Source: Clostridium niameyense (lineage in GTDB: Bacteria; Bacillota; Clostridia; Clostridiales; Clostridiaceae). From it: a stretch of 64,000 nucleotides of DNA. A model generated the notes under the pieces. It did no database searches, had not been told where the DNA came from, and worked only from the letters and a program-made list of their open reading frames with translations. The stretch covers positions 1,268,989 through 1,332,988 of the forward strand of contig NZ_LN849007.1 in NCBI RefSeq assembly GCF_001243045.1, read 5' to 3'. A program made the position numbers and the translations under genes. This document shows, piece after piece, positions 21,306-30,334 of this stretch (position 1 is its first letter; each line of letters starts with the position of its first letter).

Positions 21306-23756
21306 ATGAATAATATACTTTCTATATTACTCTTTATTAACTTTTGTTTTTATTTATTTACAGGTGTATATTTATTTAAAATCAACTATAAGTGTGAAAC
21401 TAATATTAGTCTTTTTATACTTTGTATTTGTACAAGTCTCTGGGCTTTTGGATATGCTTTTATGATTATATCTAAAGATATATATATAGCTAATTTTTGG
21501 AGAATAATTTCTTCTTTAGGTTGGTGCTTTTTATTTATTGCATGGATACAATTTGCTTTATCTATAAGTAATACAAATAAAATAAATACCTTAATAAAAC
21601 TAATATTATTAGCAATTGCTATATTTTTCTTCGTAAGAAGTTGTACTTATGACCCTTATACTGTACTTATAAAAACTGAAAATGGTTGGATAGATAAGTA
21701 TCCAACAAATTTATTTGAAATTATTTTCTTTACCAATTATTCCATATGTTTGCTAATAGGTATGTTTTTCATTTTCTCTTGGGGTAAAAATTCTAATAAG
21801 AAAAGAGAAAGAAGACAAAGTATTATTATAGGTTTTACATCCTTAATAGCTTTTATATTTCTTTATACAACAGATTTTATACTTCCTTTAATTGGTATAC
21901 AACTCTTCCATTTTGGGATTTTAGCAGTACCACTTGCAATACTTGGAATATGGTATTCAGTAATTAAATATAAAATTATGTCTTTAACACCTAAATATGT
22001 ATCTGATTATATATTTAAATCAGTAAATGATCCCATATTTTTTATTGGAGAAGACTTATGTATAAAAAATGTTAATAAGATTGCTTGTAGCATAACTGGA
22101 TATAATTATAATGAAATTAAGAATAGTTTATTTATAACTTTAATTGAAAATCATAATTTTAATTTAAGGAATTTATTAAAAGATAACTTTATTAAAGATG
22201 TAGAAATTAACTTATTAAAAAAGGACAATAATGTAATTCCTTGTATATTATCTGGAACAATCGTTTATGACGACTTTAATGATATGTTAGGTATAGTTAT
22301 AATATTACATGATATTTCTGAAAGAAAGAAAAGGGAAAAACTATTAAAAAACTATAATCTGGAACTTGAAAAAGAAATTAAAGAAAGAACTCTCAAATTA
22401 AAAGAATCCAACAAAATATTACAAAGAGAAATTATAGAGAGAAAAAAAGTAGAAAAACAAATAGAACACATGATATATTTTGATGAGTTAACAGGATTGC
22501 CTAATCGTAGATATTTCAAAAATTTTATAGAAAACATTATAAATAAACATAAAGAAAACTACTTTGCTGTAATGTTTTTAGATTTAGATAATTTTAAACT
22601 AATAAACGATACTTTGGGACACCAAGAAGGGGATATATTGCTAAAAGAATTTTCAAAAAGAATAAAACAAATCATAAGAAAAAATGATATTTTAGCACGA
22701 ATTGGTGGAGATGAATTTTTATTTTTAGTAAATGATCTTAATTCTTCTTATGATACTGATACTATAAATTTAATATCCCAAAGAATAATGACCGTATTAA
22801 AAAAACCTTTTATCATAAATCATACAGAAAATTTTATAACTATAAGCATAGGGGTAGCTTTTTATCCAATCCATGGTATACATGCAGAAACACTCATTAA
22901 AAATTCTGATAGCAGCATGTATAAAGCTAAATTTTCCGGCAAAGACAATATTAAAATTTATTCTAAAGAAATAAAAGCCAAGCTTTTAGAAGAAACAAAG
23001 CTTAAAAATTCACTCCATAGAGCTCTTGCCAAAAATGAATTATATGTATATTATCAACCTAAAATAAATCTTAAATTAAATAGAATATCTGGTTTTGAAG
23101 CTTTATTAAGATGGAAATTTAATAATAAGCATTTTATATCTCCAGATAAATTTATTCCTTTAGCAGAAGAAACAGGATTAATAGTCTCTATTGGTTATTG
23201 GGTAATTAAAACTTCTTGCAAACAATTAAAACATTGGCATAATAATGGTTTTAATGATGTAAATATAGCTATTAATGTATCTGTAAATCAACTAAAGGAA
23301 AAAGACTTTGTTTATAAAGTTAAAGAAATTTTAAAAGAAGTTGATTTAAATCCTATTTTTGTGGAATTTGAAATAACTGAAAGAATAGCACTTCAAGATA
23401 CAAAAAATATATTTAAGGTCTTAACAGAACTTAATTCATTAGGAATAAAAATTTCAGTAGATGATTTCGGGACTAAATATTCTTCTTTTGTTAATATAAA
23501 AAACATTCCCATAAATAAAATTAAAATAGATATGGAATTTATTCAAGGACTAGAAAAAAATAAAAAAGATGCTGCAATAGTTAGATCTATTATTAGTCTT
23601 GGCCATAATTTAGGATTGGAGGTTATTGCAGAAGGTGTAGAAACTAAATATCAATTACAATATTTAAAAAAACAAAACTGTGATCAAATACAAGGTTATA
23701 TTTATTATAAACCAATGAGTAGTTTAGAAATTGAAAATATTTTATATTTAGCATAA
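21306..23756 (+). CDS. membrane PAS-GGDEF-EAL cyclic-di-GMP protein
   Basis: 816 residues: a seven-helix N-terminal sensor region (about 1-220), a PAS domain (about 230-345), a coiled coil (about 350-385), GGDEF (about 385-550; ARIGGDEF at about 465 with an intact RxxD inhibitory site RKND) and EAL (about 565-815; FEALLRW at about 597, ERIALQD, DDFGTKYSSF, EGVET). Both catalytic signatures look intact, so it could make and break cyclic di-GMP. The usual DDFGTGYSSL reads DDFGTKYSS, a lysine replacing glycine in loop 6. RBS AAGGAG precedes the ATG. The upstream hairpin suggests regulated expression. Confidence 0.9.
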   Translation: MNNILSILLFINFCFYLFTGVYLFKINYKCETNISLFILCICTSLWAFGYAFMIISKDIYIANFWRIISSLGWCFLFIAWIQFALSISNTNKINTLIKLILLAIAIFFFVRSCTYDPYTVLIKTENGWIDKYPTNLFEIIFFTNYSICLLIGMFFIFSWGKNSNKKRERRQSIIIGFTSLIAFIFLYTTDFILPLIGIQLFHFGILAVPLAILGIWYSVIKYKIMSLTPKYVSDYIFKSVNDPIFFIGEDLCIKNVNKIACSITGYNYNEIKNSLFITLIENHNFNLRNLLKDNFIKDVEINLLKKDNNVIPCILSGTIVYDDFNDMLGIVIILHDISERKKREKLLKNYNLELEKEIKERTLKLKESNKILQREIIERKKVEKQIEHMIYFDELTGLPNRRYFKNFIENIINKHKENYFAVMFLDLDNFKLINDTLGHQEGDILLKEFSKRIKQIIRKNDILARIGGDEFLFLVNDLNSSYDTDTINLISQRIMTVLKKPFIINHTENFITISIGVAFYPIHGIHAETLIKNSDSSMYKAKFSGKDNIKIYSKEIKAKLLEETKLKNSLHRALAKNELYVYYQPKINLKLNRISGFEALLRWKFNNKHFISPDKFIPLAEETGLIVSIGYWVIKTSCKQLKHWHNNGFNDVNIAINVSVNQLKEKDFVYKVKEILKEVDLNPIFVEFEITERIALQDTKNIFKVLTELNSLGIKISVDDFGTKYSSFVNIKNIPINKIKIDMEFIQGLEKNKKDAAIVRSIISLGHNLGLEVIAEGVETKYQLQYLKKQNCDQIQGYIYYKPMSSLEIENILYLA

Positions 23757-23819
23757 AAATTATTATAGATTAAAGGAATTATATAACGCATATAGAATAA
23801 TACCCATGGGAGGGATATT

Positions 23820-24032
23820 ATGAATTTAAAATTAGATGAATCCCAAATCTTAAACTTATTAAAGTCTTTAAGAGATCATTACCTAGAGGCCAAAAGCTAT
23901 TATAGAATTCATAAAGATAACTATGAAACAATAGGTATAATTTCTCCTGAAGAATGGAAAGCAACCTATAATAACATTTTAAGTCAAGCTCATAAGGAAG
24001 GCTTGTTTACTATGTTAAAGTTAATACCATAA
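23820..24032 (+). CDS. small uncharacterised helical protein
   Basis: A 70-residue, mostly helical and hydrophilic protein (LDESQILNLLKSLRDHYLEAKSYYR) with no signal peptide, membrane segment or recognised motif. A strong GGGAGGG RBS sits 6 bases before the ATG, and it lies between the GGDEF-EAL gene and the alcohol dehydrogenase on the same strand without a clear terminator, so it is probably translated. Function unknown. Confidence 0.65.
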   Translation: MNLKLDESQILNLLKSLRDHYLEAKSYYRIHKDNYETIGIISPEEWKATYNNILSQAHKEGLFTMLKLIP

Positions 24033-24076
24033 AATTTTTATATCATTATATTTAAGTTAAAAGAGGTGCAGATACA

Positions 24077-25243
24077 ATGTTAAATTTTAATTATTCTATT
24101 CCAACAAAAATATTTTTCGGTAAAGGTAAAATAGATGTTTTAGGCGATGAAATAAAAAAGTACGGTTCTAAAGTATTATTAGTATATGGTGGTGGTAGCA
24201 TCAAAAGAAATGGCATATATGATAGGGCTGTAGAAATTTTAAAAAATAACAATATACAAATTTGGGAACTTTCTAATGTAAAACCAAATCCAAGAATAAC
24301 AAGTGTTATAGATGGTGTAAAACTTTGTAGGGAACACAATATAGATTTTATTCTTCCTATAGGCGGTGGAAGCTCTATAGATTGTGCAAAAGTCATTGCT
24401 GCTTCTGTAAACTATGAAGGTAACCCTTGGGATATTGTAACTAGAAAAGCTAAGATTACAAAAGTATTACCCATAGGTTCAATATTAACATTAGCTGCTA
24501 CTGGTTCTGAAATGGATGCTGGAGCTGTAATATCCAATTTAGATACAAAGGAAAAAATAGGTATTGGTCACGAAGATATGAAACCAAAATTCTCCATAAT
24601 GGACCCTACATATACCTTTACAGTACCTAAGAATCAGACTGCTGCTGGTACTGCAGATATAATGAGCCACACTTTTGAAGCTTATTTTAGTACAGAAAAT
24701 GGAGCCTATATCCAAGACAGGTTAGCAGAAGCTATTCTTAAAACTTGTATAAAATATGGTAAGATAGCTATGGATGAACCTGAAAACTACGAAGCTAGAG
24801 CTAACTTAATGTGGGCCTCAAGTCTTGCTATAAATGGATTATTAAGCTATGGGAAGGAAGCTAAAAAATGGAGTGTTCATCCAATGGAACATGAATTAAG
24901 TGCTTTTTACGATATCACTCATGGAGTAGGTCTTGCTATTTTAACACCTAATTGGATGAAATATGTTTTAGATGATAATACTTTAAATAAATTCGTTGAA
25001 TATGGAGTAAATGTTTGGGGAATAGATTCTAATGAAGATAAGTATACAATAGCTAATAAAGCCATAAATAAAACTCGAGAATATTTTAATTCACTATCTA
25101 TTCCATCAACATTAAAAGAAGTAGGTATAGATAATAAAAACCTAGAAAAAATGGCAAAACAAGCTACTAGAAAAGGTTCCATAGGTTCATTTAAGCCACT
25201 TAGTGGAAATGATATTTTAAATATATATAAAGCTTCATTATAA
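24077..25243 (+). CDS. iron-dependent NAD(P)H butanol/alcohol dehydrogenase
   Basis: A 388-residue type III alcohol dehydrogenase resembling clostridial BdhA/BdhB and B. subtilis YugK. N-terminal nucleotide-binding half has GGGSIKRNG and IGGGSSIDCAK; the metal-binding half carries Asp and His in GTADIMSHTFEAY and two further His in HPMEHELSAFYDITHGVGLA. It reduces butyraldehyde or acetaldehyde to the alcohol, re-oxidising NAD(P)H at the end of fermentation. Length is typical. RBS AGAGGTG precedes the ATG. A terminator lies at 25259. Aldehyde and cofactor preference cannot be decided from sequence. Confidence 0.9.
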   Translation: MLNFNYSIPTKIFFGKGKIDVLGDEIKKYGSKVLLVYGGGSIKRNGIYDRAVEILKNNNIQIWELSNVKPNPRITSVIDGVKLCREHNIDFILPIGGGSSIDCAKVIAASVNYEGNPWDIVTRKAKITKVLPIGSILTLAATGSEMDAGAVISNLDTKEKIGIGHEDMKPKFSIMDPTYTFTVPKNQTAAGTADIMSHTFEAYFSTENGAYIQDRLAEAILKTCIKYGKIAMDEPENYEARANLMWASSLAINGLLSYGKEAKKWSVHPMEHELSAFYDITHGVGLAILTPNWMKYVLDDNTLNKFVEYGVNVWGIDSNEDKYTIANKAINKTREYFNSLSIPSTLKEVGIDNKNLEKMAKQATRKGSIGSFKPLSGNDILNIYKASL

Positions 25244-25258
25244 TAAAATAATCATAAT

Positions 25259-25304
25259 AAAAAAGATTAGTAACTGTCTTATATGACTTTTATTAATCTT
25301 TTTT
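25259..25304 (+). terminator. terminator after the alcohol dehydrogenase
   Basis: AAAAAAGATTAGTAA / TTATTAATCTTTTTT stem with T run. Confidence 0.85.
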
Positions 25305-25380
25305 TAGTTAAAAGTATAAAAATTATATAGACTAAATTAACTTATTTATGTTAATATCTAAAATATAAATTTAGTAGAGG

Positions 25381-26325
25381 ATGGATTTAAATAAGATGAT
25401 ATTTTTAAAAACCAAATTAAGTAAAATAATACTAATATTTTCTCTCTTTATAATCTTATGTACTCTTATTATATCTATTTATATAGGATTGAATTTGGTT
25501 ACTCCCAAAAGAGATATAATTAATAAAACTCCTAAGGATTATGGATTAAAATATGAAAACATATCTTTTAATAGTAAACATAATAGTGTTTTACTAAAAG
25601 GCTGGTGGATTCCAGCACAAAATGATAATAAGGAAACAAAATCTAAAAAGACTATAATTTTTTCTCATGGTTATGGAGACAATAGAGCCTTAATGGATAT
25701 AGAAGTTATAAATCTCGCCAAAAGATTATCCAAAGAGAATTATAATGTTTTAGTATTTGATTTTAGAGGTGAAGGAGAATCAGAAGGAAAGATTGTAACT
25801 TTAGGCGCCCTTGAAAAATATGATCTTTTATCTGCGATAGATTTCGCAAAAAATACTAAACACTCAGAGAAAATTGGATTGATAGGATGGTCTATGGGTG
25901 CTGCTACATCTTTACTTGTAGGAGAAAACTCCAAAGATGTACAAGCAATTATAGCAGATAGTCCTTTCTCCAGCTTAAAAGGATATCTTAAAGAAAATTT
26001 ACCTTATTGGACTAATTTACCTAATTTTCCTTTTACCCCTATTATATTAGGGGTTTTACCTAGTGTAATAAATATAAATATTAAAAGCGTAGATACTATA
26101 AATGCTGTATCAAAATATAAAAATAAAGAATTACTTTTAATTCATGGAAAAGGAGATAGTGTAATACCATATACTGAAAGTGAAAAAATATATAAAAGTT
26201 GCAAAAACAAAAGCCACATAAAGTTATGGATTACTGATAAGGCAGATCATATAAGATCTTATAAGATGCATAAAGAACTTTATGAAGAAAATATAATTAA
26301 TTTTTTTAATTTAAATTTAAAATAA
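25381..26325 (+). CDS. membrane-anchored alpha/beta hydrolase
   Basis: 314 residues with one N-terminal membrane anchor (about 14-38) and an alpha/beta-hydrolase fold outside or at the membrane. The oxyanion-side motif SHGYGDNR, nucleophile elbow GWSMGAA (Ser about 171), acid in HGKGDSVIP and His in DKADHIRSY give a full catalytic triad; it resembles the YqkD/FrsA-like esterase group. Substrate unknown. Start is uncertain: the ATG at 25381 touches AGAGG with no spacer, while the in-frame ATG at 25396 has better spacing and still keeps the anchor. Monocistronic, with a terminator at 26355. Confidence 0.82.
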   Translation: MDLNKMIFLKTKLSKIILIFSLFIILCTLIISIYIGLNLVTPKRDIINKTPKDYGLKYENISFNSKHNSVLLKGWWIPAQNDNKETKSKKTIIFSHGYGDNRALMDIEVINLAKRLSKENYNVLVFDFRGEGESEGKIVTLGALEKYDLLSAIDFAKNTKHSEKIGLIGWSMGAATSLLVGENSKDVQAIIADSPFSSLKGYLKENLPYWTNLPNFPFTPIILGVLPSVININIKSVDTINAVSKYKNKELLLIHGKGDSVIPYTESEKIYKSCKNKSHIKLWITDKADHIRSYKMHKELYEENIINFFNLNLK

Positions 26326-26354
26326 ACAAATATAGAATTTAATAAGTAAAATAT

Positions 26355-26400
26355 AAAAAGTAAGAAACAATTAATTTAAATTTTAGTTTCTTACTTTTTA
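26355..26400 (+). terminator. terminator after the hydrolase
   Basis: AAAAAGTAAGAAAC / GTTTCTTACTTTTT stem. Confidence 0.85.
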
Positions 26401-26488
26401 TTTATATACTAATTTAATCACACTTTTTATATTTTTATAATATACTACTAATGTAGATAAGATACTACTAAAAAGTTGGTGCTAATTT

Positions 26489-26728
26489 ATGTTATGTTTC
26501 TATATATTTATATTAGTAATAGTACAAGCTTATTTTAGACAATGTATGTACAATATATACTTCGTATATTTATATTGTTGTTATTTAAACTATATTAGTA
26601 AACTTTGTAAAAGTAAATTACCTAAAGAAATAAAAGAAACTAATGTACCTTCAGAGAAAAAATCTAGTAATAACTGCGGATTTTTAATTGAAGCACAAAC
26701 TGTGAATATATATTTAAATTGTAATTAA
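26489..26728 (+). CDS. small protein ending in TVNIYLNCN (tandem peptide family, member 1)
   Basis: 79 residues. The N-terminal half is hydrophobic and Cys/Tyr-rich (about 1-40), then a charged linker and a C-terminus NNCGFLIEAQTVNIYLNCN that matches the ends of the next two peptides. The start is not secure: there is no good RBS before ATG 26489, so a shorter form may be made. Unknown family; I do not recognise it. Confidence 0.5.
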   Translation: MLCFYIFILVIVQAYFRQCMYNIYFVYLYCCYLNYISKLCKSKLPKEIKETNVPSEKKSSNNCGFLIEAQTVNIYLNCN

Positions 26729-26744
26729 TTTGGAGTGATATTTA

Positions 26745-26897
26745 ATGGAAAATTTAGATAAAAAAGTTATAAAACCTGAAAATGAAGAAGCTATGGATAC
26801 ATTAGGTTGTAATCCTATGCCTGATCCTAACTCAAGTTGTGGAAATATGAGAATATCAAGTAATACCGTAAATATTTATGTAAATTGTAATGCTTAA
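26745..26897 (+). CDS. 50-residue peptide ending in NIYVNCNA (tandem family, member 2)
   Basis: A short gene with GGAG 12 bases upstream. The product begins MENLDKKVIKPENEEAMD, acidic and soluble, and ends SSCGNMRISSNTVNIYVNCNA. Three cysteines. The 16 bases AATTTGGAGTGATATT ahead of the ATG (26727-26742) recur exactly before member 3, showing tandem duplication including the translation signal. Function unknown. Confidence 0.7.
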   Translation: MENLDKKVIKPENEEAMDTLGCNPMPDPNSSCGNMRISSNTVNIYVNCNA

Positions 26898-26936
26898 TAA
26901 TTTATGATTGAAATATACTAATTTGGAGTGATATTG

Positions 26937-27086
26937 ATGAAAAATTTAGATAACAAAGCTTTAATAAATAAAGATGAGCAAGCTATGGATAGAGCAGGTT
27001 ATTATCCTGAATCTACTAATGATGACTGTGGTAATATAAGAATAAGATGTAATACAGTTAACATTTATGTAAATTGTAATAGCTAA
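26937..27086 (+). CDS. 49-residue peptide ending in NIYVNCNS (tandem family, member 3)
   Basis: Paralogue of member 2: MKNLDNKALINKDEQAMDRAG at the start and CGNIRIRCNTVNIYVNCNS at the end, with the same 16-base upstream element at 26920-26935. The middle third differs, whereas the last 18 residues are nearly identical, so selection acts on the C-terminal CG...NTVNIYVNCN segment. A terminator follows directly (27092). No processing enzyme or transporter is adjacent. Confidence 0.7.
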   Translation: MKNLDNKALINKDEQAMDRAGYYPESTNDDCGNIRIRCNTVNIYVNCNS

Positions 27087-27091
27087 TTTTA

Positions 27092-27130
27092 AAAAAAGAA
27101 CTTCTAGAGTTAATCTAGAAGTTCTTTTTT
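27092..27130. terminator. bidirectional terminator between peptide cluster and yjiH-like gene
   Basis: AAAAAAGAACTTCTAGA / TCTAGAAGTTCTTTTTT, 17-bp stem; its right edge overlaps the stop codon of the converging gene. Confidence 0.9.
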
Positions 27131-28487
27131 AAAACAATATATGAGCTATTAATGCAATAATAGGTAGTGTTATAACAGTTCTTTCTATAAATATTATTAT
27201 TAAATCTTTTAATGAAACTGGAATTTTAGATCCTAACAAAAGTCCTCCAACTTCTGACATATATATCAATTGAGTAACTGAAAGACATGCTATTATAAAT
27301 CTTGTCATTTCACTTTGTATAGTAGCTGCCATAACAGAAGGTAAGAACATATCTGCAAACCCTACTACAAGAGTTTGAGAAGCTGCTGCTGCTTCTGGAA
27401 CACCTAATAACTTTAATAATGGAATAAAAGGAATACCCATCCATTTAAAAATACTTGTATATTCGGCAAGTATCAAAGCTGTAGTTCCCATAGCCATAAC
27501 TACAGGAGTTACTCCTAAAAGCATATCAAAAACATTTTGAATTCCTTGTTTGAAAAACTTACTAGGGTCATTATTTTTAGCAGCCTTGCCGATAGCCATT
27601 TCAAGTCCCCATGTAAATGAAGTATATCCTTCTGGTATCATTTCTGAAATGTTTTCTTCTGAACCCTTAACATATCTATCTGGTTTTCTAGAAAGTGGTG
27701 GAATTCTTGGAATTATAATTGCTGCTGCAACTCCTGCAAGAGTTACTGTTAAGTAAAATGGAACAAACATATGAGCAAGTTTTACTTGCGATATAACTAC
27801 TAAACTAAAAGTTATAGATACTGCAGAAAACGTAGTTCCAATAACTGCAGCCTCACGCTCACTATAATAGCCTTGTTCATATTGTCTACTTGTAAGTAAT
27901 ACTCCTATGGTTCCATCACCAAGCCAAGAAGCTATACAGTCAATAGATGAACGACCAGGTAAATTAAATATTGGTCTCATAATCTTCGTAAATAACGCTC
28001 CAAAGAATTCTAATAAACCAAAGTCTAAAAGCAAGGGTAAAAGCATACCTGCAAATATAAACACTGAAAACAATATTGGAATAAGATCATATAATAAAAG
28101 TCCCCCTGTATTTTCTGACCAAATCCATTCAGGTCCTAACTTAAAAAATGTACAAAACACTAAAATTCCGCCTAAAATTCTTGTTATAAACCATAGGGGT
28201 GTTACATTAAACAAATTATTTAAAAATTTATTTTTTAATATAAATTCGGGTTTAAATAGCTTGGTTATTATTGTAGCTAAAAAAGTAATACAAATAATAA
28301 TAGTCATAATTGCTGGTAAATATTTAGATAATAAATTTAAAACAGCTTTTGAAAGTATTGCTACAGGAATAGATATTTCTCCCTTATAGCTAACAGGTAT
28401 AATAAAAAATAATGCCCCTATAGTAGAGGGTATTAAAAATTTTAATAAATCATTTAGGGTATACTTTAAATTTGTTTTATCTTCCAT
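27129..28487 (-). CDS. YjiH family membrane protein with nucleoside-recognition (Gate) domains
   Basis: 452 residues, about ten membrane segments, with two Gate/nucleoside-recognition-type blocks (LLPLLLDFGLLEFFGALFTKIMRP and the C-terminal VTPVVMAMGTTALILAEYTSIFKW), the YjiH family layout. Conserved SSIDCIASWLGDGTIGVLLTSRQYEQGYYSEREAA lies between them (segments cited separately in the family). Such proteins are presumed transporters of nucleosides or other small solutes; the substrate is not established. It stands alone on the minus strand, divergent from the AraC gene. Moderately sure of family, not of role. Confidence 0.75.
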   Translation of the reverse strand: MEDKTNLKYTLNDLLKFLIPSTIGALFFIIPVSYKGEISIPVAILSKAVLNLLSKYLPAIMTIIICITFLATIITKLFKPEFILKNKFLNNLFNVTPLWFITRILGGILVFCTFFKLGPEWIWSENTGGLLLYDLIPILFSVFIFAGMLLPLLLDFGLLEFFGALFTKIMRPIFNLPGRSSIDCIASWLGDGTIGVLLTSRQYEQGYYSEREAAVIGTTFSAVSITFSLVVISQVKLAHMFVPFYLTVTLAGVAAAIIIPRIPPLSRKPDRYVKGSEENISEMIPEGYTSFTWGLEMAIGKAAKNNDPSKFFKQGIQNVFDMLLGVTPVVMAMGTTALILAEYTSIFKWMGIPFIPLLKLLGVPEAAAASQTLVVGFADMFLPSVMAATIQSEMTRFIIACLSVTQLIYMSEVGGLLLGSKIPVSLKDLIIIFIERTVITLPIIALIAHILF

Positions 28488-28823
28488 AATTTATCTCCTT
28501 AAAAATATTATTGTAATAATAACTATTGTAATGCATATTTATGAAAAAATCAAGCTTTTTATTCAAAAAATATACATAAAACCCCGGGAAATCTCTTATA
28601 GGCATTGTTTATTTATGCAAATGTGAAAATAAATAATATTACTTATTTAAAAGTAAAAATTAACAGTTTAGACTATTATGAGCATTGAATTTCATTTTTA
28701 CCTTCTATATAATGTATATGTAATATGATATGTAATATGATATTTAATTAACAATTATGGTAAATTTTTTAGAGAGTAAAAATATCCAGGATGTGTCTTT
28801 TCATTAATTAGGGAGGGTCTGCT
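28488..28823. other. divergent intergenic region
   Basis: 336 bases between yjiH-like and AraC genes, must hold both promoters. A small GC-rich patch CCCCGGG is at about 28582. ATATGATATGTAATATGATAT-like direct repeats lie near 28718-28742. I see no riboswitch or convincing promoter pair. Confidence 0.4.
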
Positions 28824-29564
28824 ATGACAGAAATTTTTTATAGTATGGATCATATTCTTTTGTTAAACGGATACAATGATCCCAAGAAGCATAGACATTG
28901 GTCAAAACATTTATTAATTAGTTTAGATGGAGAAATTCAATGCTTTATTAAAAATCAAAAGATATGTTGTACAGGTATTATGATTTCTTCTAATGTATAT
29001 CACACCATTGATAGTAACCAAAAACAAGTTCTAGTATATCTATTTGATGAAACTACAGATATATCTAAAGAAATGGATTTGAAATACTTAAACAACTCTC
29101 CTTATTATATAATAACTAAAGACACTGTGGAGAAAATTAAAACTATTTGGAATGAAAAGAATACATATCATTATACCTATAAAAGCATACTAAAATCTTG
29201 TAATTTACAATCAAAAACTCCTCATATTAAGGATGATAGAATAAAAGAAGTAATAAAATTACTTAAAAATAAAAAGGAAATCACAAAAGAAATTATAAAT
29301 GATTTATCAGAAAGTGTATACTTATCTCCAAGTAGACTTTCACACTTGTTTAAGGAAGAAACTAAAATATCATTAAATAGCTATTTAGTAATTATGAAGG
29401 TATCCAAGACTTATGAGTATATATTAAAGGGAGATAATATTACAGATGCCTGCTTAAAAGCTGGTTTTTATAGCGCTTCTCATTTCGCTACCACTAATAA
29501 AAATATGTTTGGTCTTTGTGCAAAATCTTTTCAAAAAGATATAAAATTCATAGAAGTATGTTAA
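28824..29564 (+). CDS. AraC family transcriptional regulator
   Basis: 246 residues: an N-terminal cupin-like sensor region (about 1-130, HRHWSKHLLISLDGEIQCF) and a C-terminal double helix-turn-helix (about 145-240; VYLSPSRLSHLFKEETKISL and ACLKAGFYSASHFATTNKNMFG). AraC proteins bind promoter DNA and respond to a small ligand. It lies directly before, and in the same direction as, an FmdE-like gene and a nickel/peptide-type importer, making it the likely regulator of that set. The ligand could be a metal chelate or peptide; this is inference. Confidence 0.85.
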   Translation: MTEIFYSMDHILLLNGYNDPKKHRHWSKHLLISLDGEIQCFIKNQKICCTGIMISSNVYHTIDSNQKQVLVYLFDETTDISKEMDLKYLNNSPYYIITKDTVEKIKTIWNEKNTYHYTYKSILKSCNLQSKTPHIKDDRIKEVIKLLKNKKEITKEIINDLSESVYLSPSRLSHLFKEETKISLNSYLVIMKVSKTYEYILKGDNITDACLKAGFYSASHFATTNKNMFGLCAKSFQKDIKFIEVC

Positions 29565-29773
29565 AATAACAATCCCATAGATTAGTAAATTTAAAAAGTT
29601 TTGTGACAAAATGAGAAAATCTCAAAAAGAGAAAGCATTTTTGTATTATTATGAGAATAAAAAATATTTTCAGCATATGCCTATTATTATTGATAATTAT
29701 CTACCCCATGGCATAGTATTTGCTTTATATTTAACTATAGTATCTTTCATTATATTTTTAGGAGGTATAACTT

Positions 29774-30298
29774 ATGAAAAAAGACTTATGGGAAAAATGC
29801 GTAAAATTTCATGGACATTCTTGCCCAGGGCTTGCTATAGGGTATAAAGCCGTAGAAGCAGCAATAAATAAAATGGGTATAAAATTTTCAGAAGATGAAG
29901 ATATCGTATGCGTTACTGAGAACGATGCCTGTGGAGTAGATGCTATTCAAGTTTTATTAGGATGTTCTTTAGGAAAGGGAAATATTATTCATAAAGATTC
30001 TGGTAAAATGGTCTTTGCTTTTTTTAACAGAAAAAATGAAGAAAGTTTAAGGATAGTATTTGAACCTAAAGAAAAAAAGCAAGACAGAACTGAATATATG
30101 AATTACATATTAAACACAGATTATACTGAGCTTTTTAAATTTAAAAAGCCTAATTACTCTGTACCTGAAAAAGCAAGATTATTTAAAAATATAACTTGTG
30201 AAATCTGTAAAGAAAGTACCGCCGAACATAGAATAAGAATTATGAATGGTAAAATGGTATGTTCTGATTGTTTTAAAGAATATTCGAGAATCATTTAA
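29774..30298 (+). CDS. FmdE-like protein (formylmethanofuran dehydrogenase subunit E family)
   Basis: 174 residues. The N-terminal FmdE domain opens with CVKFHGHSCPGLAIGYKA, carrying the conserved H-G-H-x-C-P-G metal-binding motif, then ENDACGVDAIQVLLGCSLGKGN. A C-terminal zinc knuckle follows: CEICKES and CSDCF (about 143-170). FmdE proteins occur outside methanogens next to metal transporters and molybdo- or tungsto-enzymes; a metal-handling role is inferred. RBS TAGGAGG is 7 bases ahead. It starts the run leading into the ABC importer 36 bases downstream. Confidence 0.82.
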   Translation: MKKDLWEKCVKFHGHSCPGLAIGYKAVEAAINKMGIKFSEDEDIVCVTENDACGVDAIQVLLGCSLGKGNIIHKDSGKMVFAFFNRKNEESLRIVFEPKEKKQDRTEYMNYILNTDYTELFKFKKPNYSVPEKARLFKNITCEICKESTAEHRIRIMNGKMVCSDCFKEYSRII

Positions 30299-30334
30299 AA
30301 AACTATAAATACAAAATAACTAGGGGGATTTTTA

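Noticed and set aside
29611-29847. 79-codon frame before the FmdE-like gene
   Set aside because: It has no RBS, its last 70 bases overlap the strongly supported FmdE-like gene in another frame, and the translation looks like AT-rich intergenic sequence.
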